The notes below the pieces were generated by a model. That model was not told the origin of the DNA, did no database searches, and was given only the letters and a program-made list of their open reading frames with translations. From the NCBI GenBank assembly GCA_015661825.1, contig DQVI01000150.1, positions 1 through 33,621 on the forward strand: a DNA stretch of 33,621 nt, given 5' to 3'. The position numbers and the translations under genes are program-made. The DNA is from Novosphingobium capsulatum (lineage in GTDB: Bacteria > Pseudomonadota > Alphaproteobacteria > Sphingomonadales > Sphingomonadaceae). Of this stretch, positions 1 through 8,824 are shown piece after piece; the first letter of the stretch is position 1; each line of letters begins with the position of its first letter.

Positions 1-936
1 CGCCAGAGCCCCCCGGACCATGCCCCCCGGCAGGAGGATCGGCCCGATCCTCCCGTTCGGCACCGCTGGCGGCAGGCCGCCCTCGCGGTGGTTCTGTTCT
101 GGCTGGTCCTCGCCATGGCGGGGGCCGCCTGGGGCTGGTGGGTCGAAACATGGCCCCCCATCATCCGCCGCGCCACGATCACCCTCGACAGCCCGGCCAT
201 GGCCGGCAAGAGCCTGCGCGTGGCGCTCGTCTCGGACATCCATGTCGGCAGCCACGGCATGAGCGCGGCCCGGCTCGACCGGGTGGTCGACCAGATCATG
301 GCCGAAAAACCCGATGCGATCGTGCTGGCCGGTGATTTCGTCAATGGCCATCACCCCGGCGACCACGCCATCCGCCTCGACCTGCTCGAACGCCCCCTCG
401 CCCGCCTTCGGGCCCCGCTGGGCGTGATCGGCGTGCTGGGCAACCACGACGCCGAAACCGAACCGGCCCTGATCAACGAGACCCTCGCCCGCGCGGGCGT
501 GACCATGCTGAAAAACGACGCGGTGCGCGTGGGGCCACTGGTGATGGCGGGCGGCGACGAATATGGCGAAGCCCGCCGCCACTTCAAGGTCACCATGGCC
601 AGGGCCCATGCTCTGGCCGAAAACAACGCACTGGCCGGCACCGGGGCCCCGATCGTGCTGGTCGAACACACCCCCAGCATGGGCCGCCACCTCCCGCCCG
701 ATGTGCCCGTGCTGCTGGCCGGGCATACCCATTGCGGGCAGGTCAACCTGCCGTTCCTGTCCTCGGCCAAGAGCCTTGTCGACGGGCGCGTGCTCTATGA
801 CCCGGCCTTCCGCTGCGGGCTGATCCCCTGGGACGGCCACACCGTGATCGTCACCGGCGGGGTCGGTTCGGGCTCGTTCCCCTTGCGCATCGGCACCCGC
901 CCCGATTTCTGGATGGTCACGTTCAGGGGCGCCTGA
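1..936 (+). CDS. Calcineurin-like metallophosphoesterase, 5' end possibly outside the window
   Basis: Predicted membrane-anchored metal-dependent phosphohydrolase of the YkuE-like calcineurin family; the substrate is not evident. After one N-terminal membrane segment (LFWLVLAMAGAAW) the metal-site motifs follow in order: SDIHVGSH, GDFVNGH, GNHDAE, VEHTP and GHTHCGQ. The frame is open with G/C-rich third positions from base 1, and the residues before the membrane segment (RHRWRQ) make a typical positive flank, so I extend the gene to the window edge. A GTG at 88 would give 282 residues, but it has no visible ribosome-binding site and would remove that charged flank. An 8-base inverted repeat (926-933 with 961-968) spans the stop codon. 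The family is clear; the start is not. Confidence 0.85.
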   Translation, partial: RQSPPDHAPRQEDRPDPPVRHRWRQAALAVVLFWLVLAMAGAAWGWWVETWPPIIRRATITLDSPAMAGKSLRVALVSDIHVGSHGMSAARLDRVVDQIMAEKPDAIVLAGDFVNGHHPGDHAIRLDLLERPLARLRAPLGVIGVLGNHDAETEPALINETLARAGVTMLKNDAVRVGPLVMAGGDEYGEARRHFKVTMARAHALAENNALAGTGAPIVLVEHTPSMGRHLPPDVPVLLAGHTHCGQVNLPFLSSAKSLVDGRVLYDPAFRCGLIPWDGHTVIVTGGVGSGSFPLRIGTRPDFWMVTFRGA

Positions 937-968
937 TTCTTCCTCCGGACGCCGCATTCTGGCGCCCC
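926..968. other. Inverted repeat spanning the phosphoesterase stop
   Basis: GGGGCGCC at 926-933 is exactly complementary to GGCGCCCC at 961-968, with a 27-base loop that contains the stop codon. It could be a weak terminator before the alcohol dehydrogenase gene, but no T-tract follows and the loop is long. Confidence 0.25.
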
Positions 969-991
969 CATCTTCTTGCGGAGAGCATATC

Positions 992-2074
992 ATGAAGGCC
1001 GCCCTTCTCGAACAGCCCGGCCAGCCGCTGACGGTAACCGACATCACGGTGGCCGATCCTGCGCCCAACGAAGTCCTCATCCGCACGGTCGCCTGCGGAC
1101 TGTGCCACTCCGATCTCCACTTCATCGACGGCGCCTATCCGCACCGCCTGCCCGCCATCCCCGGCCACGAGGCGGCGGGGATCGTCGAGGCGGTGGGCAG
1201 CCAGGTCCAGCGCCTGAAGAAGGGCGATGCGGTCGTCACCTGCCTCTCGGTCTTCTGCGGCACCTGCGAATTCTGCGTCACCGGACGCATGGCGCTGTGC
1301 GAAGGGGCCGGAACGCGCCGCCCCAAGGGCGCGCCCTCGCGCCTGTCGCGCCCTGATGGCACCCCGGTCCACCAGATGCTCAATCTCTCGGCGCTGGCCG
1401 AAATGATGCTGGTTCACGAAAACGCCTGCGTCGCCATCCGCCCGGACATGCCGCTCGACCGCGCCGCGCTGCTGGGCTGTGCGGTGACGACCGGGGCGGG
1501 CACGGTGTTCAATGCCTGCAAGCTGACGCCAGGCGAAAGCGTGGCGGTGATCGGTTGTGGCGGCGTGGGTCTGGCGGCGGTCAATGCCGCGAAGATCGCG
1601 GGCGCCGGGCGCATCGTGGCCGCCGACCCCTCGCCCGAAAAGCGCGATCTGGCCCGCGCGATGGGCGCGACCGACGTGATCGACCCGGCCGACGAAGACG
1701 CCGCCGGCACGATCATCGAGGCCACGCGCGGCGGGGTCGACCATGCCATCGAGGCAGTGGGACGCCCGGCCTCGGCCAAGATGGCGGTCAAGGTCCTGCG
1801 CCGGGGCGGCACCGCAACCATTCTGGGCATGATGCCGCTCGACCAGAAAGTCGGCCTTTCGGCGATGGACCTGCTCTCGGGCAAGAAGCTGCAAGGGGCG
1901 CTGATGGGGATGAACCGCTTTCCGGTCGATCTGCCCCGTCTGGTCGATTTCTACCTCGCCGGGCAGCTCGACCTCGATACCATGGTGACCGAGCGCATCC
2001 CGCTCGACAGGGTCAACGAAGGGTTTGCCCGCCTGCGCGAGGGCGATGGCGCGCGCACTGTCGTTATATTCTAA
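992..2074 (+). CDS. Zinc-dependent alcohol dehydrogenase (MDR family)
   Basis: NAD-dependent medium-chain alcohol dehydrogenase, 360 residues, in the class III/AdhC-like branch. Catalytic zinc ligands are visible as C38 (CGLCHSD), H59-E60 (PGHEAAG) and C163 (LGCAVTTGAG). The four structural-zinc cysteines are C89, C92, C95 and C103. The Rossmann motif GCGGVG lies near 188-193, and an aspartate at the end of the second strand (AADPS) points to NAD rather than NADP. The ATG at 992 is preceded by GGAGAG at 980-985. The gene stands alone and ends at a strong hairpin shared with the convergent peptidase gene. The alcohol or aldehyde substrate cannot be told from sequence; glutathione-hydroxymethyl activity is possible but not shown. 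Confidence 0.93.
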   Translation: MKAALLEQPGQPLTVTDITVADPAPNEVLIRTVACGLCHSDLHFIDGAYPHRLPAIPGHEAAGIVEAVGSQVQRLKKGDAVVTCLSVFCGTCEFCVTGRMALCEGAGTRRPKGAPSRLSRPDGTPVHQMLNLSALAEMMLVHENACVAIRPDMPLDRAALLGCAVTTGAGTVFNACKLTPGESVAVIGCGGVGLAAVNAAKIAGAGRIVAADPSPEKRDLARAMGATDVIDPADEDAAGTIIEATRGGVDHAIEAVGRPASAKMAVKVLRRGGTATILGMMPLDQKVGLSAMDLLSGKKLQGALMGMNRFPVDLPRLVDFYLAGQLDLDTMVTERIPLDRVNEGFARLREGDGARTVVIF

Positions 2075-2082
2075 ATAAATGA

Positions 2083-2116
2083 CCCCGCCATGCGCCGGAA
2101 AAGGCGCATGGCGGGG
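2083..2116. terminator. Bidirectional terminator between adh and the S10 peptidase
   Basis: Perfect 14-bp stem (2083-2096 with 2103-2116) with the 6-base loop GGAAAA, lying between two convergent stop codons. On the minus strand it is followed by a T-rich stretch (tcatttattta); on the plus strand no T-tract follows. Confidence 0.8.
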
Positions 2117-2131
2117 CCGATGATCAAATGA

Positions 2132-3802
2132 TCAATGCGCCTTGCTGTTGGCCGCGATGAAGGCGGCGGTGGCATCGTGGAAGCCCTTGAGCGAGGCCTC
2201 GTTGGCATAGACCATGTGGCCCGAGGGGAAATAGGCGTAGGAAATGTTGGCCTGCAACGAAGCCGGCACCGGCAGGTGGTTCATTTCATAGCGCCCTTCG
2301 AAATAGGGCGTCGCCAGATCGAAATACCCGCCCGCCAGCAGAATCTTGAGCTGGGTGTTCTGCTTCATCGCATTGGCAAGGTCGGGCATCACGTTGAGCG
2401 GGCCGCTTTCCGTGCGGGTGCCATCGGGCAGGCGGTGTTCCATGTCCCACTCGGTGAGCCCGGCGAACGGCTTGTAGGTGGCCTGCGTCGTATAGTGCAG
2501 GCTGTCGCGCGCATAGGCGTTGAAGGCCGAGACATAGGCCGAGCTCATCGCCGCGCCCTGCGGGTCATACCCGGCTTCCTTGGCCGTGGGATCGAGCGTA
2601 GGGCCCGAGAAACGGCTGTCGATGCGGCCCACGGTCAGCCCCTGGTCTTCCTGCAAGTGCTGCATGACCTGCCCCACGTTCAGGCGCAGGTTCGAGCGCA
2701 GCCAGTACGCGGCGGAAATGCCGGTATAGCCGGCCAGCCGGTTGGCCATCTCCTGCCGCTGGGCATCGGGCAGCGTGCTGCCCTGCATCAGGGCCATCGC
2801 ATAGTCGGTGGTGGCAAAGTGCTCCACCTCGTGCAGGAACGGCTCAAGCTCGGCCGGGCGGGTGCCGGACAGGCGGTTGTGATACCATGCCGTCGCCGCC
2901 ACGGTGGGCAGGCTCATCACATAGGCATTGTCCACCCCCGGATTGCGTTCGGGAGCATCGGCGGAAAGATCGAAGTTGAGGATCGCCGAGAGCAGCACGA
3001 CGCCGTTGAAATCGACCGAATCGTCCGATTGCAGAGCATTGACCAGCGCCGAGGCGCGCGGCGTGCCATAGCTTTCGCCCAGCAGGAACTTGGGCGAATT
3101 CCACCGGCCATGGCCCGACAGGAACGCCTTGATGAATTCGCGGAACGCATGGACGTCCTGATCCACGCCCCAGAACGCCTTGTCCTTGTCCTTGCCCGCA
3201 ATGCGCGACCAGCCTGCGCCCGGCGCATCGATGAACACGAGGTCGGAGGCATCGAGCAGGCTATAGGCGTTATCGACAAGACGATAGGGCGCGGGCGGCG
3301 TGTGGGTGTCGTTGCTGGTGATCACGCGGCGCGGGCCAAAGGCGCCCATGTGCAGCCAGATCGTGGCCGAACCCGGACCGCCGTTGAACAGGAACGTGAT
3401 CGGCCGGTCCGTCGCAGGCGCGCCCTTCTTGAAATAGGCGGTGTAGAACATCGAGGCTTCGGCCGGTGCGTCCTTCACATCGTCCTTGGCCTTGCCCGTG
3501 GCGGCCTTTTCGCGCCATGCCGTGTCGTCCCAGTCGCTCTGGTGCACCACCAGCGCGCCCGCCTCGGCGGTATAGGCGATGGCATGGCCGCCCACCGTCA
3601 CCGTGCCCGAGGTTTCCACCTTGCGCGGCTTGAAGAAGTGCGTGGTGGTGGCGCTGTCGGGATCGGGCACGCCGTCGGGGTCGGCGTTGCGGATGGCTTC
3701 CGCCTTCGCATTTGCGTCGGTATCGTCGGATTTGGCAGAAGCCAGCGTGGGGGTCAGGGCAAGCAGGGAAACAGCAGCAGCAAGCGAAAGGGCGGAGCGC
3801 AA
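2132..3802 (-). CDS. Secreted S10-family serine carboxypeptidase
   Basis: Predicted periplasmic serine carboxypeptidase of family S10, 556 residues. A Sec signal peptide covers about residues 1-23 (ends ASA). The catalytic triad is visible as S244 (GESYG), D495 (GGYFDLATP) and H529 (PSGHMVY), with the oxyanion-hole motif NGGPGS at 140-145. The start is TTG at 3802, supported by AAGGA 8 bases upstream and by the signal peptide beginning there. A perfect -35 TTGACA lies about 56 bases upstream. S10 enzymes remove C-terminal residues, usually at acid pH; the physiological substrate here is unknown. It is downstream of a small HTH-like gene on the same strand, but the 132-base gap and its own promoter suggest separate transcription. 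Confidence 0.92.
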   Translation of the reverse strand: MRSALSLAAAVSLLALTPTLASAKSDDTDANAKAEAIRNADPDGVPDPDSATTTHFFKPRKVETSGTVTVGGHAIAYTAEAGALVVHQSDWDDTAWREKAATGKAKDDVKDAPAEASMFYTAYFKKGAPATDRPITFLFNGGPGSATIWLHMGAFGPRRVITSNDTHTPPAPYRLVDNAYSLLDASDLVFIDAPGAGWSRIAGKDKDKAFWGVDQDVHAFREFIKAFLSGHGRWNSPKFLLGESYGTPRASALVNALQSDDSVDFNGVVLLSAILNFDLSADAPERNPGVDNAYVMSLPTVAATAWYHNRLSGTRPAELEPFLHEVEHFATTDYAMALMQGSTLPDAQRQEMANRLAGYTGISAAYWLRSNLRLNVGQVMQHLQEDQGLTVGRIDSRFSGPTLDPTAKEAGYDPQGAAMSSAYVSAFNAYARDSLHYTTQATYKPFAGLTEWDMEHRLPDGTRTESGPLNVMPDLANAMKQNTQLKILLAGGYFDLATPYFEGRYEMNHLPVPASLQANISYAYFPSGHMVYANEASLKGFHDATAAFIAANSKAH

Positions 3803-3834
3803 GGGGGAATTCCTTTTCAGGCGAAACCAGTGCG

Positions 3835-3863
3835 CATCGAACGCGCGCGCTGTTTCCTGTCAA
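3835..3863 (-). promoter_or_regulatory. Putative promoter of the S10 peptidase gene
   Basis: On the minus strand TTGACA (3863-3858) matches the -35 consensus exactly. The matching -10 position, after a 17-base spacer, is weak (TCGATG at 3840-3835). It would give a leader of about 25 bases containing the AAGGA site. Confidence 0.4.
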
Positions 3864-3934
3864 GAAAAGGTTCCCGCGCATTCGACCAACGGCAGACCCG
3901 CGCCGACGAATGCCAGCGAGGGATTCCCCCGCTG

Positions 3935-4222
3935 TCAGTTGCCGCCGATCTGCGCGTGGGTGAGGTTGGCCACGAAGGCCGGGGAAATCCGCCGCTCCAT
4001 CGCGCGGCAGGCATCGGCATGGGCAATCAGGGCCTTGCTCGCGCGTTCGAGCACGCGCGGTTCGAGCGGCTCTGCGCCCGAAAGCAGCGCCACCATGCCC
4101 ACTTCGCTTACCCCGATGACCTTGGCAGCGGCCTTGACCCCGCCCAGAAGATCCACCGCACGGGCAAAGTGCTTGCGTTGGACCAGCGGGTCCATGGCGG
4201 CGTTGGCATTGGGCTGGCTCAT
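3935..4222 (-). CDS. Small putative HTH protein (Cro/YdaS-like)
   Basis: A 95-residue protein of unknown function. Residues about 27-60 (GGVKAAAKVIGVSEVG, then LSGAEPLEPRVLERASKAL) resemble the helix-turn-helix and following helices of small Cro/YdaS-type DNA-binding proteins: an alanine-rich first helix, a GVS turn, and a conserved PLEPRVLE stretch. No signal peptide, membrane segment or cysteines. It has no clear ribosome-binding site before the ATG at 4222. The REP-like element and aroG lie upstream on the same strand. Assignment as a DNA-binding protein is inference from local pattern only; it could equally be a small conserved protein of another fold. Confidence 0.65.
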   Translation of the reverse strand: MSQPNANAAMDPLVQRKHFARAVDLLGGVKAAAKVIGVSEVGMVALLSGAEPLEPRVLERASKALIAHADACRAMERRISPAFVANLTHAQIGGN

Positions 4223-4294
4223 GGGCCGTCTTGTGCGCCAAGCCGGACACGGGGGGAAGCCATCATGGGCAAGCTGTCCCCGGAAAAGTCAGAA

Positions 4295-4402
4295 CCCCTC
4301 CACCAGCCTGCGGCTGGTCCCCCTCCCCATTGCATGGGGAGGACCGTGATCCTCCCCGCATCGCGGGGAGGGGGACCGCCGACGCAGTCGGTGGTGGAGG
4401 GG
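4295..4402. repeat. REP-like composite palindromic element (four hairpins)
   Basis: A 108-base nearly symmetrical element. The outer arms begin CCCCTCCACCA and end TGGTGGAGGGG. It contains four ordered hairpins: ACCAGCC/GGCTGGT (4302-4318), CTCCCCAT/ATGGGGAG (4323-4341), CTCCCCGC/GCGGGGAG (4352-4370) and a 9-base arm pair with one G-T wobble (4375-4395). The two halves are inverted copies of one unit of about 50 bases. This is the architecture of REP/BIME elements, which are commonly spread by RAYT (TnpA-REP) enzymes. It lies 7 bases beyond the aroG stop and may also act as its terminator. No second copy was noticed in this window. Confidence 0.75.
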
Positions 4403-4409
4403 CCCAAAC

Positions 4410-5783
4410 TCAGGCCGCCTCGGCCTTCTTGTCGACATGTTCCATGTTGAGCATTTCGGCCAGCAGGAACGCCAGTTCGATCGACTGCGCCGCGTTGAGG
4501 CGCGGGTCGCAGTGGGTGTGGTAGCGGTCGGCCAGGCCCTCCTGGGTGATCGCCACCGCGCCGCCGGTGCATTCGGTCACGTCGCGGCCGGTCATCTCGA
4601 TGTGGATGCCGCCCGCATGGGTGCCCTCGGCACGGTGAACGGCAAAGAAGCCCTTCACTTCGGCCAGGATGCGCTCGAACGGACGGGTCTTGAAGCCGTT
4701 GTCGGCCTTGACCACGTTGCCGTGCATCGGGTCGCAGCTCCACACCACCGGATGCCCCTCGCGCTTGACCGCGCGGACCAGCGCGGGCAGCCCGGCCTCG
4801 ACCTTGTCGTGGCCGAAACGGCTGATCAGCGTCATGCGGCCCGGCTCGCGCCCCGGATTGAGGGTGTCGAGCATGCGCAGCAGCGCGTCAGGCGTCAGGC
4901 TCGGCCCGCACTTCATGCCGATAGGGTTGCCCACCCCGCGCAGGAACTCGACATGCGACGAGCCCTCGAAGCGGGTACGGTCGCCGATCCACAGCATGTG
5001 GGCGCTCGTATCGTACCAGTCGCCGGTCAGCGAATCCTGCCGCGTCATCGCCTCTTCGTACTGCAACAGCAGCGCTTCGTGGCTGGTGTAGAAATTGGTG
5101 CCCTGAAGCTGGGGGACGTTCGAGGGATTGACCCCGCACGCCTCCATGAAGTCGAGCGCCTCGCCGATCTTGTCGGCCATTTCGCCAAACTTGGTCGCCC
5201 ACGGGCTCTTGGCGATATGGTCGAGCGTCCAGCCGTGGACCTGCCGCAGATTGGCATAGCCCCCGCCGGCAAAGGCGCGCAGCAGGTTGAGCGTGGCCGC
5301 CGCCTGGCTATAGGCGCGCAGCATCCGCAGCGGATCGGGAATACGCTGTTCCGGCGTGAACTCGATGCCGTTGATGTTGTCGCCCAGATAGCTGGGAAGC
5401 TCGACACCGCCCTGCACCTCGACCGGCGAGGAGCGCGGCTTGGCGAACTGGCCGGCCATGCGGCCCACCTTCACCACCGGCTGCTTGCTCGCGAACGTGA
5501 GCACGACCGCCATCTGCAACAGCACCCGGAACGTGTCGCGGATGTTGTTGGGATGAAACTCGGCAAAGCTCTCGGCACAGTCCCCGCCCTGGAGCAGGAA
5601 ACCCTTGCCCTCGGCCACGCGGGCCAGATCGGCCTTGAGTGCGCGAGCTTCGCCCGCAAAGACCAGCGGCGGAAAGCTGGTAAGGGTGCTTTCCACCTCG
5701 TTCAGCTTGCCCGCGTCGGGATAGACCGGCAGATGCCGCGCCTCGAATTCCCGCCAGCTCTTCGCATTCCAGTTGTGCGCCAC
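4410..5783 (-). CDS. aroG: Class II 3-deoxy-7-phosphoheptulonate synthase
   Basis: First step of the shikimate pathway: phosphoenolpyruvate plus erythrose 4-phosphate to DAHP, in the cytoplasm. The 457-residue length and motifs are those of the class II (plant/Mycobacterium type) enzyme, unrelated in sequence to E. coli AroFGH. Visible motifs are QGGDCAESF (metal cysteine C69), [18 protein letters not shown] (metal histidine), [14 protein letters not shown] (metal glutamate) and HTHCDPRLN (metal aspartate). The start is GTG at 5783 (M-A-H-N-W), preceded by AAAGGAAGG; no ATG fits. The gene is monocistronic in appearance, with the REP-like element just after its stop. No leader peptide or attenuator for aromatic amino acids is seen in the 80 bases upstream. 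Confidence 0.95.
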   Translation of the reverse strand: MAHNWNAKSWREFEARHLPVYPDAGKLNEVESTLTSFPPLVFAGEARALKADLARVAEGKGFLLQGGDCAESFAEFHPNNIRDTFRVLLQMAVVLTFASKQPVVKVGRMAGQFAKPRSSPVEVQGGVELPSYLGDNINGIEFTPEQRIPDPLRMLRAYSQAAATLNLLRAFAGGGYANLRQVHGWTLDHIAKSPWATKFGEMADKIGEALDFMEACGVNPSNVPQLQGTNFYTSHEALLLQYEEAMTRQDSLTGDWYDTSAHMLWIGDRTRFEGSSHVEFLRGVGNPIGMKCGPSLTPDALLRMLDTLNPGREPGRMTLISRFGHDKVEAGLPALVRAVKREGHPVVWSCDPMHGNVVKADNGFKTRPFERILAEVKGFFAVHRAEGTHAGGIHIEMTGRDVTECTGGAVAITQEGLADRYHTHCDPRLNAAQSIELAFLLAEMLNMEHVDKKAEAA

Positions 5784-5801
5784 AGTTCCTTCCTTTCAAG
5801 A

Positions 5802-5836
5802 CGCGCGGACATACGCCCGCGCGCCGGGGAATGCAA
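5802..5836 (-). promoter_or_regulatory. Putative aroG promoter overlapping a hairpin
   Basis: On the minus strand TTGCAT (5836-5831) and TATGTC (5813-5808) are 17 bases apart and would start RNA about 18 bases before the GTG of aroG. A 7-bp hairpin (CGCGCGG 5802-5808 with CCGCGCG 5817-5823) overlaps the -10 region. The hairpin sits upstream of aroG, so it cannot be an aroG terminator. Both calls are weak pattern matches. Confidence 0.3.
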
Positions 5837-5863
5837 AGGAAGCCTTGCGAACAGAGTGATCGA

Positions 5864-8812
5864 TTATTTCACCGGCACATCGCCGGGCTTTCCACCCGTG
5901 TCGCCCCCCTTGGCCGCAGGGACAACTTCGACCCGCCACGCGCGATCCTGGCGCAGATAGCGCGCGGCCAGCGCCTGCATCGCCTGGGGGGTGGTGTGGC
6001 TGTAATCGGCCAGGATCGAGCGGATGTCGTCGAACTTGCCCGGTTCGAGCGCGCCCCCGCCCAGCAGCGACATGTAGAAGGCATTGCCCGTGCTCGCCCG
6101 CGTAATCAATTGCTTGAGCGGTTCGGTCACGCGCTCGATCTCGTCGCTCGTGGGCGGGCTCTCGGCCAGATCGGCGGCGATCTTGTCGGTGGCGGTAAAG
6201 AAGGCCGGAAGGTCGCCGGGGCGCAGCTGGACGGTCGCGCCCATGTAGCCGCCCGAAGGCAGGTCCATCGGCCAGACCGATTCGACCTGCGGGGCATAGG
6301 ACGCGCCGATCTTTTCGCGCATCTCGTCGAACAGGCGGTTGTTGGCGATCTGGGCCAGAATTTCGAGCTGACGCGATTCATGGACACCCGCGCGCCCGCC
6401 CCCCGTCGGCCAGACGACCATGGCCGCCGCCGTATCCGCGTCGCCCGTGTGGGTGAGCACCAGCGGCGTCTGATTGAGGGCGGGCAAATGGGCATTGAGC
6501 GGGGGCGTGGCCACCGGCGCACGCGGGGCGAGCGCACCGAACGTGGCCTCGAGCGCAGCAAGCCCGTCCTCGCGCTTGAAATCGCCGAACAGGTCGACCT
6601 CGATCGGCCCTTGCGCGAGCAGCGGCTCCCACACCCGGCGGAAGTCCTGCGGCGTCACCGTGTCGAGCGCGGCGGGATCGGGCATCTTGTAGCGCGGATC
6701 GCGATCCTTGAGCAGGTAGCCGATGTCGCGCTGGAGCGCGGCCTGCGGCGAACTGGCGCTGGCCGCCCATTGCAGCCTGGCCGCGGCCACCGCGCGCACG
6801 ATCGGGTTGGGGTCCCAGCGCGGCTGGCCCAGCTTGGCCGCGAACAGGTAGAGCTGGTCCTTCAGGTCTGCCGGGCGGGTATCGGCGTCGAATTCGAAGG
6901 CCGTATCGTCGAGCTTGAAGTCGAGTGCGAACTTGCGGCCCGTGGCCAGCTCGTCCATCGCATTGCGGTCGACATTGCCAAAGCCGGTTTCCATCAGCGC
7001 CATGTTGCCCAGCGGGCCATAGACCGCGTCCTTTGGCGCGATGGCGGCAAGCCCCCCGCCGAAGCGGATGCGTACGATGATCCGCCCCGGTTCAGCATCA
7101 TTGGCCCAGAGCAGCGCCTTGACCCCGTTCGACAGGGTCAGTCGCTCGATCCCCAGAATGCCGGTCTGCACGTCTTCCTTGACGGTGCCGGGCACGCCGA
7201 GCACGGGCAACTGGGCAAACGTCAGCTTGTCGCCGGGCAGGCGGATGCTGGTGGTGAGCACCGGCTGGGCGACGAGCGCGGCGCGCACGTCCTGCGCGGT
7301 GGCGCCCGTGTCGGTCGGCGTGGTCAGCATGCCGCGCACGACCGTCCCCCGGAACAGCGCGCGCGTGTGCTCCAGCACGGCCTGCGGGGTGAACAGCGGC
7401 AGCGACTTCTTGAAGATCGCGTAGACGGTATCCGGGTTGGCGACCGTCTCGCGGATGTCGACCGCCTGGGTGATGTCGTCGGCCAGGGCCGAACCGGCCT
7501 GGGTGCGCTGGGTCTCGACCGGAACCTTGAAGGCCACGTCGAACTCGGCCACTTCGCGCTCGATGTCGGCCTGCGAGGGCGGCTGGGCCAGCGCATCGGC
7601 GATCACCCCGCGCACGTCGTGCACGGCGGCCTTCCAGTCGTTGCCCAGCGGGGTGACGCTGACCATCGTGGTATCGGCCGAACGCGCATAGTTCTGCTGG
7701 TCGACCGAGGCATCGAGATAGCTGCCCCCGGCCCGCGCGCGCACCTTGATGCGGCGGTTGATCAGCGCCAGCGCCAGCCGGTCGATCATCAGCCCCTGGT
7801 TATAGGCGATCGTATCGGCATGCTTCTTCCACGGGCGCACGATCGCATAGTTGAACTGGAGCGGCACGCTCGGCTCGACGATCACGCGCGTCTCGCCCAC
7901 CGGATTGGCCGGATCAGCCCCCTTGGGCGCCACCGGCTTGCCGAAATCGGCGGGGGCAGGCTTGGGGCCCTTGGCCTTCCAGCCCCCGAACCACTTGTCG
8001 ATCTGGGCGATCATGGCCTGCGGCTCGGCATCGCCAGCCACCACGATGATCGTGTTGTCGGGGCGATACCACTTGTCGTGGAAGGCCTTGACGCTCGCGG
8101 GGGTGGCGGCCTGAAGCGTCTCGACCGTGCCGATGGGCGAGCGCGTGGCGGCCGGCTGCCCGGCAAAGAACAACTCGCGCGTGGCGTCCATCACACGGGT
8201 CTGGGGCCCCGCGCGCTCGCGCATTTCGGCCAGCACGATGGGCACTTCGGTCTTCACCCCGGCGGGCGTGAAGATGGGCGCGGCGATCATGCCCGACAGG
8301 AGCATGAACGTCTCGTCGAGCTTGGCCGGGGTGATTGCGGGAAGATCGAGCTTGTAGACGGTCTGGGTGCCGCTGGTCTCGGCATTGGTATCGCTGCCGA
8401 ATGTCGCGCCCAGACGCTGCCAGGTGGGGATCGCCTCGCCCGACTTCAGGTACTTCGAATCGCGGAACGTGAGGTGCTCGATCAGGTGGGCATAGCCGCG
8501 CTGGGCATCGGTTTCATAAAACGAGCCGGCATCGACCAGCACGCGCACCGAGATCTGCTCGGGCGGCACCCCGTTGTGGCGCACGGCATAGCGGATGCCG
8601 TTGGGCAGGCGCCCGAAAATCCATTCCTTGTCCTGCGGCACGTCGCTCCCGGCATAGAGCCAGTTCTGCGCGCTGCCAGCCGTGGTCCCGGTTGTCGTGG
8701 CCGGGGAAACCACGGGCCGCGCCTGAGCCCCGACCCCAAGAGGAGCCGTACCGGCAAGGAGGGCAAAAACCAGAAAAGCGAAGCGCCGCGAGGGCCGGAT
8801 ATTCGATCGCAT
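5864..8812 (-). CDS. Periplasmic M16 family zinc metallopeptidase (pitrilysin-like)
   Basis: Predicted exported zinc peptidase of 982 residues, the length of a fused two-lobed M16 enzyme. A signal peptide covers about residues 1-30 (RPSRRFAFLVFALLAGTAPLGVGAQA). The inverted zinc motif HxxEH is H109-L-I-E112-H113, with the third ligand glutamate at E196 (IVLAEMRER). A second M16 half with no HxxEH occupies roughly residues 530-960, as is usual for the inactive lobe. I chose the ATG at 8812 because the signal peptide begins there; the open frame upstream to 9109 encodes only an Arg-rich shadow of the FKBP gene. A -10-like TATAGT ends 6 bases before this ATG. It follows the FKBP gene, another envelope protein, on the same strand after 100 bases. 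Confidence 0.93.
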   Translation of the reverse strand: MRSNIRPSRRFAFLVFALLAGTAPLGVGAQARPVVSPATTTGTTAGSAQNWLYAGSDVPQDKEWIFGRLPNGIRYAVRHNGVPPEQISVRVLVDAGSFYETDAQRGYAHLIEHLTFRDSKYLKSGEAIPTWQRLGATFGSDTNAETSGTQTVYKLDLPAITPAKLDETFMLLSGMIAAPIFTPAGVKTEVPIVLAEMRERAGPQTRVMDATRELFFAGQPAATRSPIGTVETLQAATPASVKAFHDKWYRPDNTIIVVAGDAEPQAMIAQIDKWFGGWKAKGPKPAPADFGKPVAPKGADPANPVGETRVIVEPSVPLQFNYAIVRPWKKHADTIAYNQGLMIDRLALALINRRIKVRARAGGSYLDASVDQQNYARSADTTMVSVTPLGNDWKAAVHDVRGVIADALAQPPSQADIEREVAEFDVAFKVPVETQRTQAGSALADDITQAVDIRETVANPDTVYAIFKKSLPLFTPQAVLEHTRALFRGTVVRGMLTTPTDTGATAQDVRAALVAQPVLTTSIRLPGDKLTFAQLPVLGVPGTVKEDVQTGILGIERLTLSNGVKALLWANDAEPGRIIVRIRFGGGLAAIAPKDAVYGPLGNMALMETGFGNVDRNAMDELATGRKFALDFKLDDTAFEFDADTRPADLKDQLYLFAAKLGQPRWDPNPIVRAVAAARLQWAASASSPQAALQRDIGYLLKDRDPRYKMPDPAALDTVTPQDFRRVWEPLLAQGPIEVDLFGDFKREDGLAALEATFGALAPRAPVATPPLNAHLPALNQTPLVLTHTGDADTAAAMVVWPTGGGRAGVHESRQLEILAQIANNRLFDEMREKIGASYAPQVESVWPMDLPSGGYMGATVQLRPGDLPAFFTATDKIAADLAESPPTSDEIERVTEPLKQLITRASTGNAFYMSLLGGGALEPGKFDDIRSILADYSHTTPQAMQALAARYLRQDRAWRVEVVPAAKGGDTGGKPGDVPVK

Positions 8813-8818
8813 GACGCG

Positions 8819-8824
8819 ACTATA
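8819..8824 (-). promoter_or_regulatory. -10-like TATAGT immediately before the M16 peptidase ATG
   Basis: TATAGT on the minus strand (8824-8819) is 6 bases upstream of the start codon, so a transcript would begin at or next to the ATG. The -35 position is poor. No Shine-Dalgarno sequence is seen before this ATG. Confidence 0.35.

Noticed and set aside
2135-4450. 771-codon open frame on the plus strand across the S10 peptidase and small HTH gene
   Set aside because: It is antisense to recognisable genes, runs through the REP-like element and has no family motif.
5784-5863. Aromatic amino acid attenuator upstream of aroG
   Set aside because: No short leader peptide with Phe/Tyr/Trp codons and no alternative terminator/antiterminator pair was seen; only one weak hairpin overlaps the promoter.
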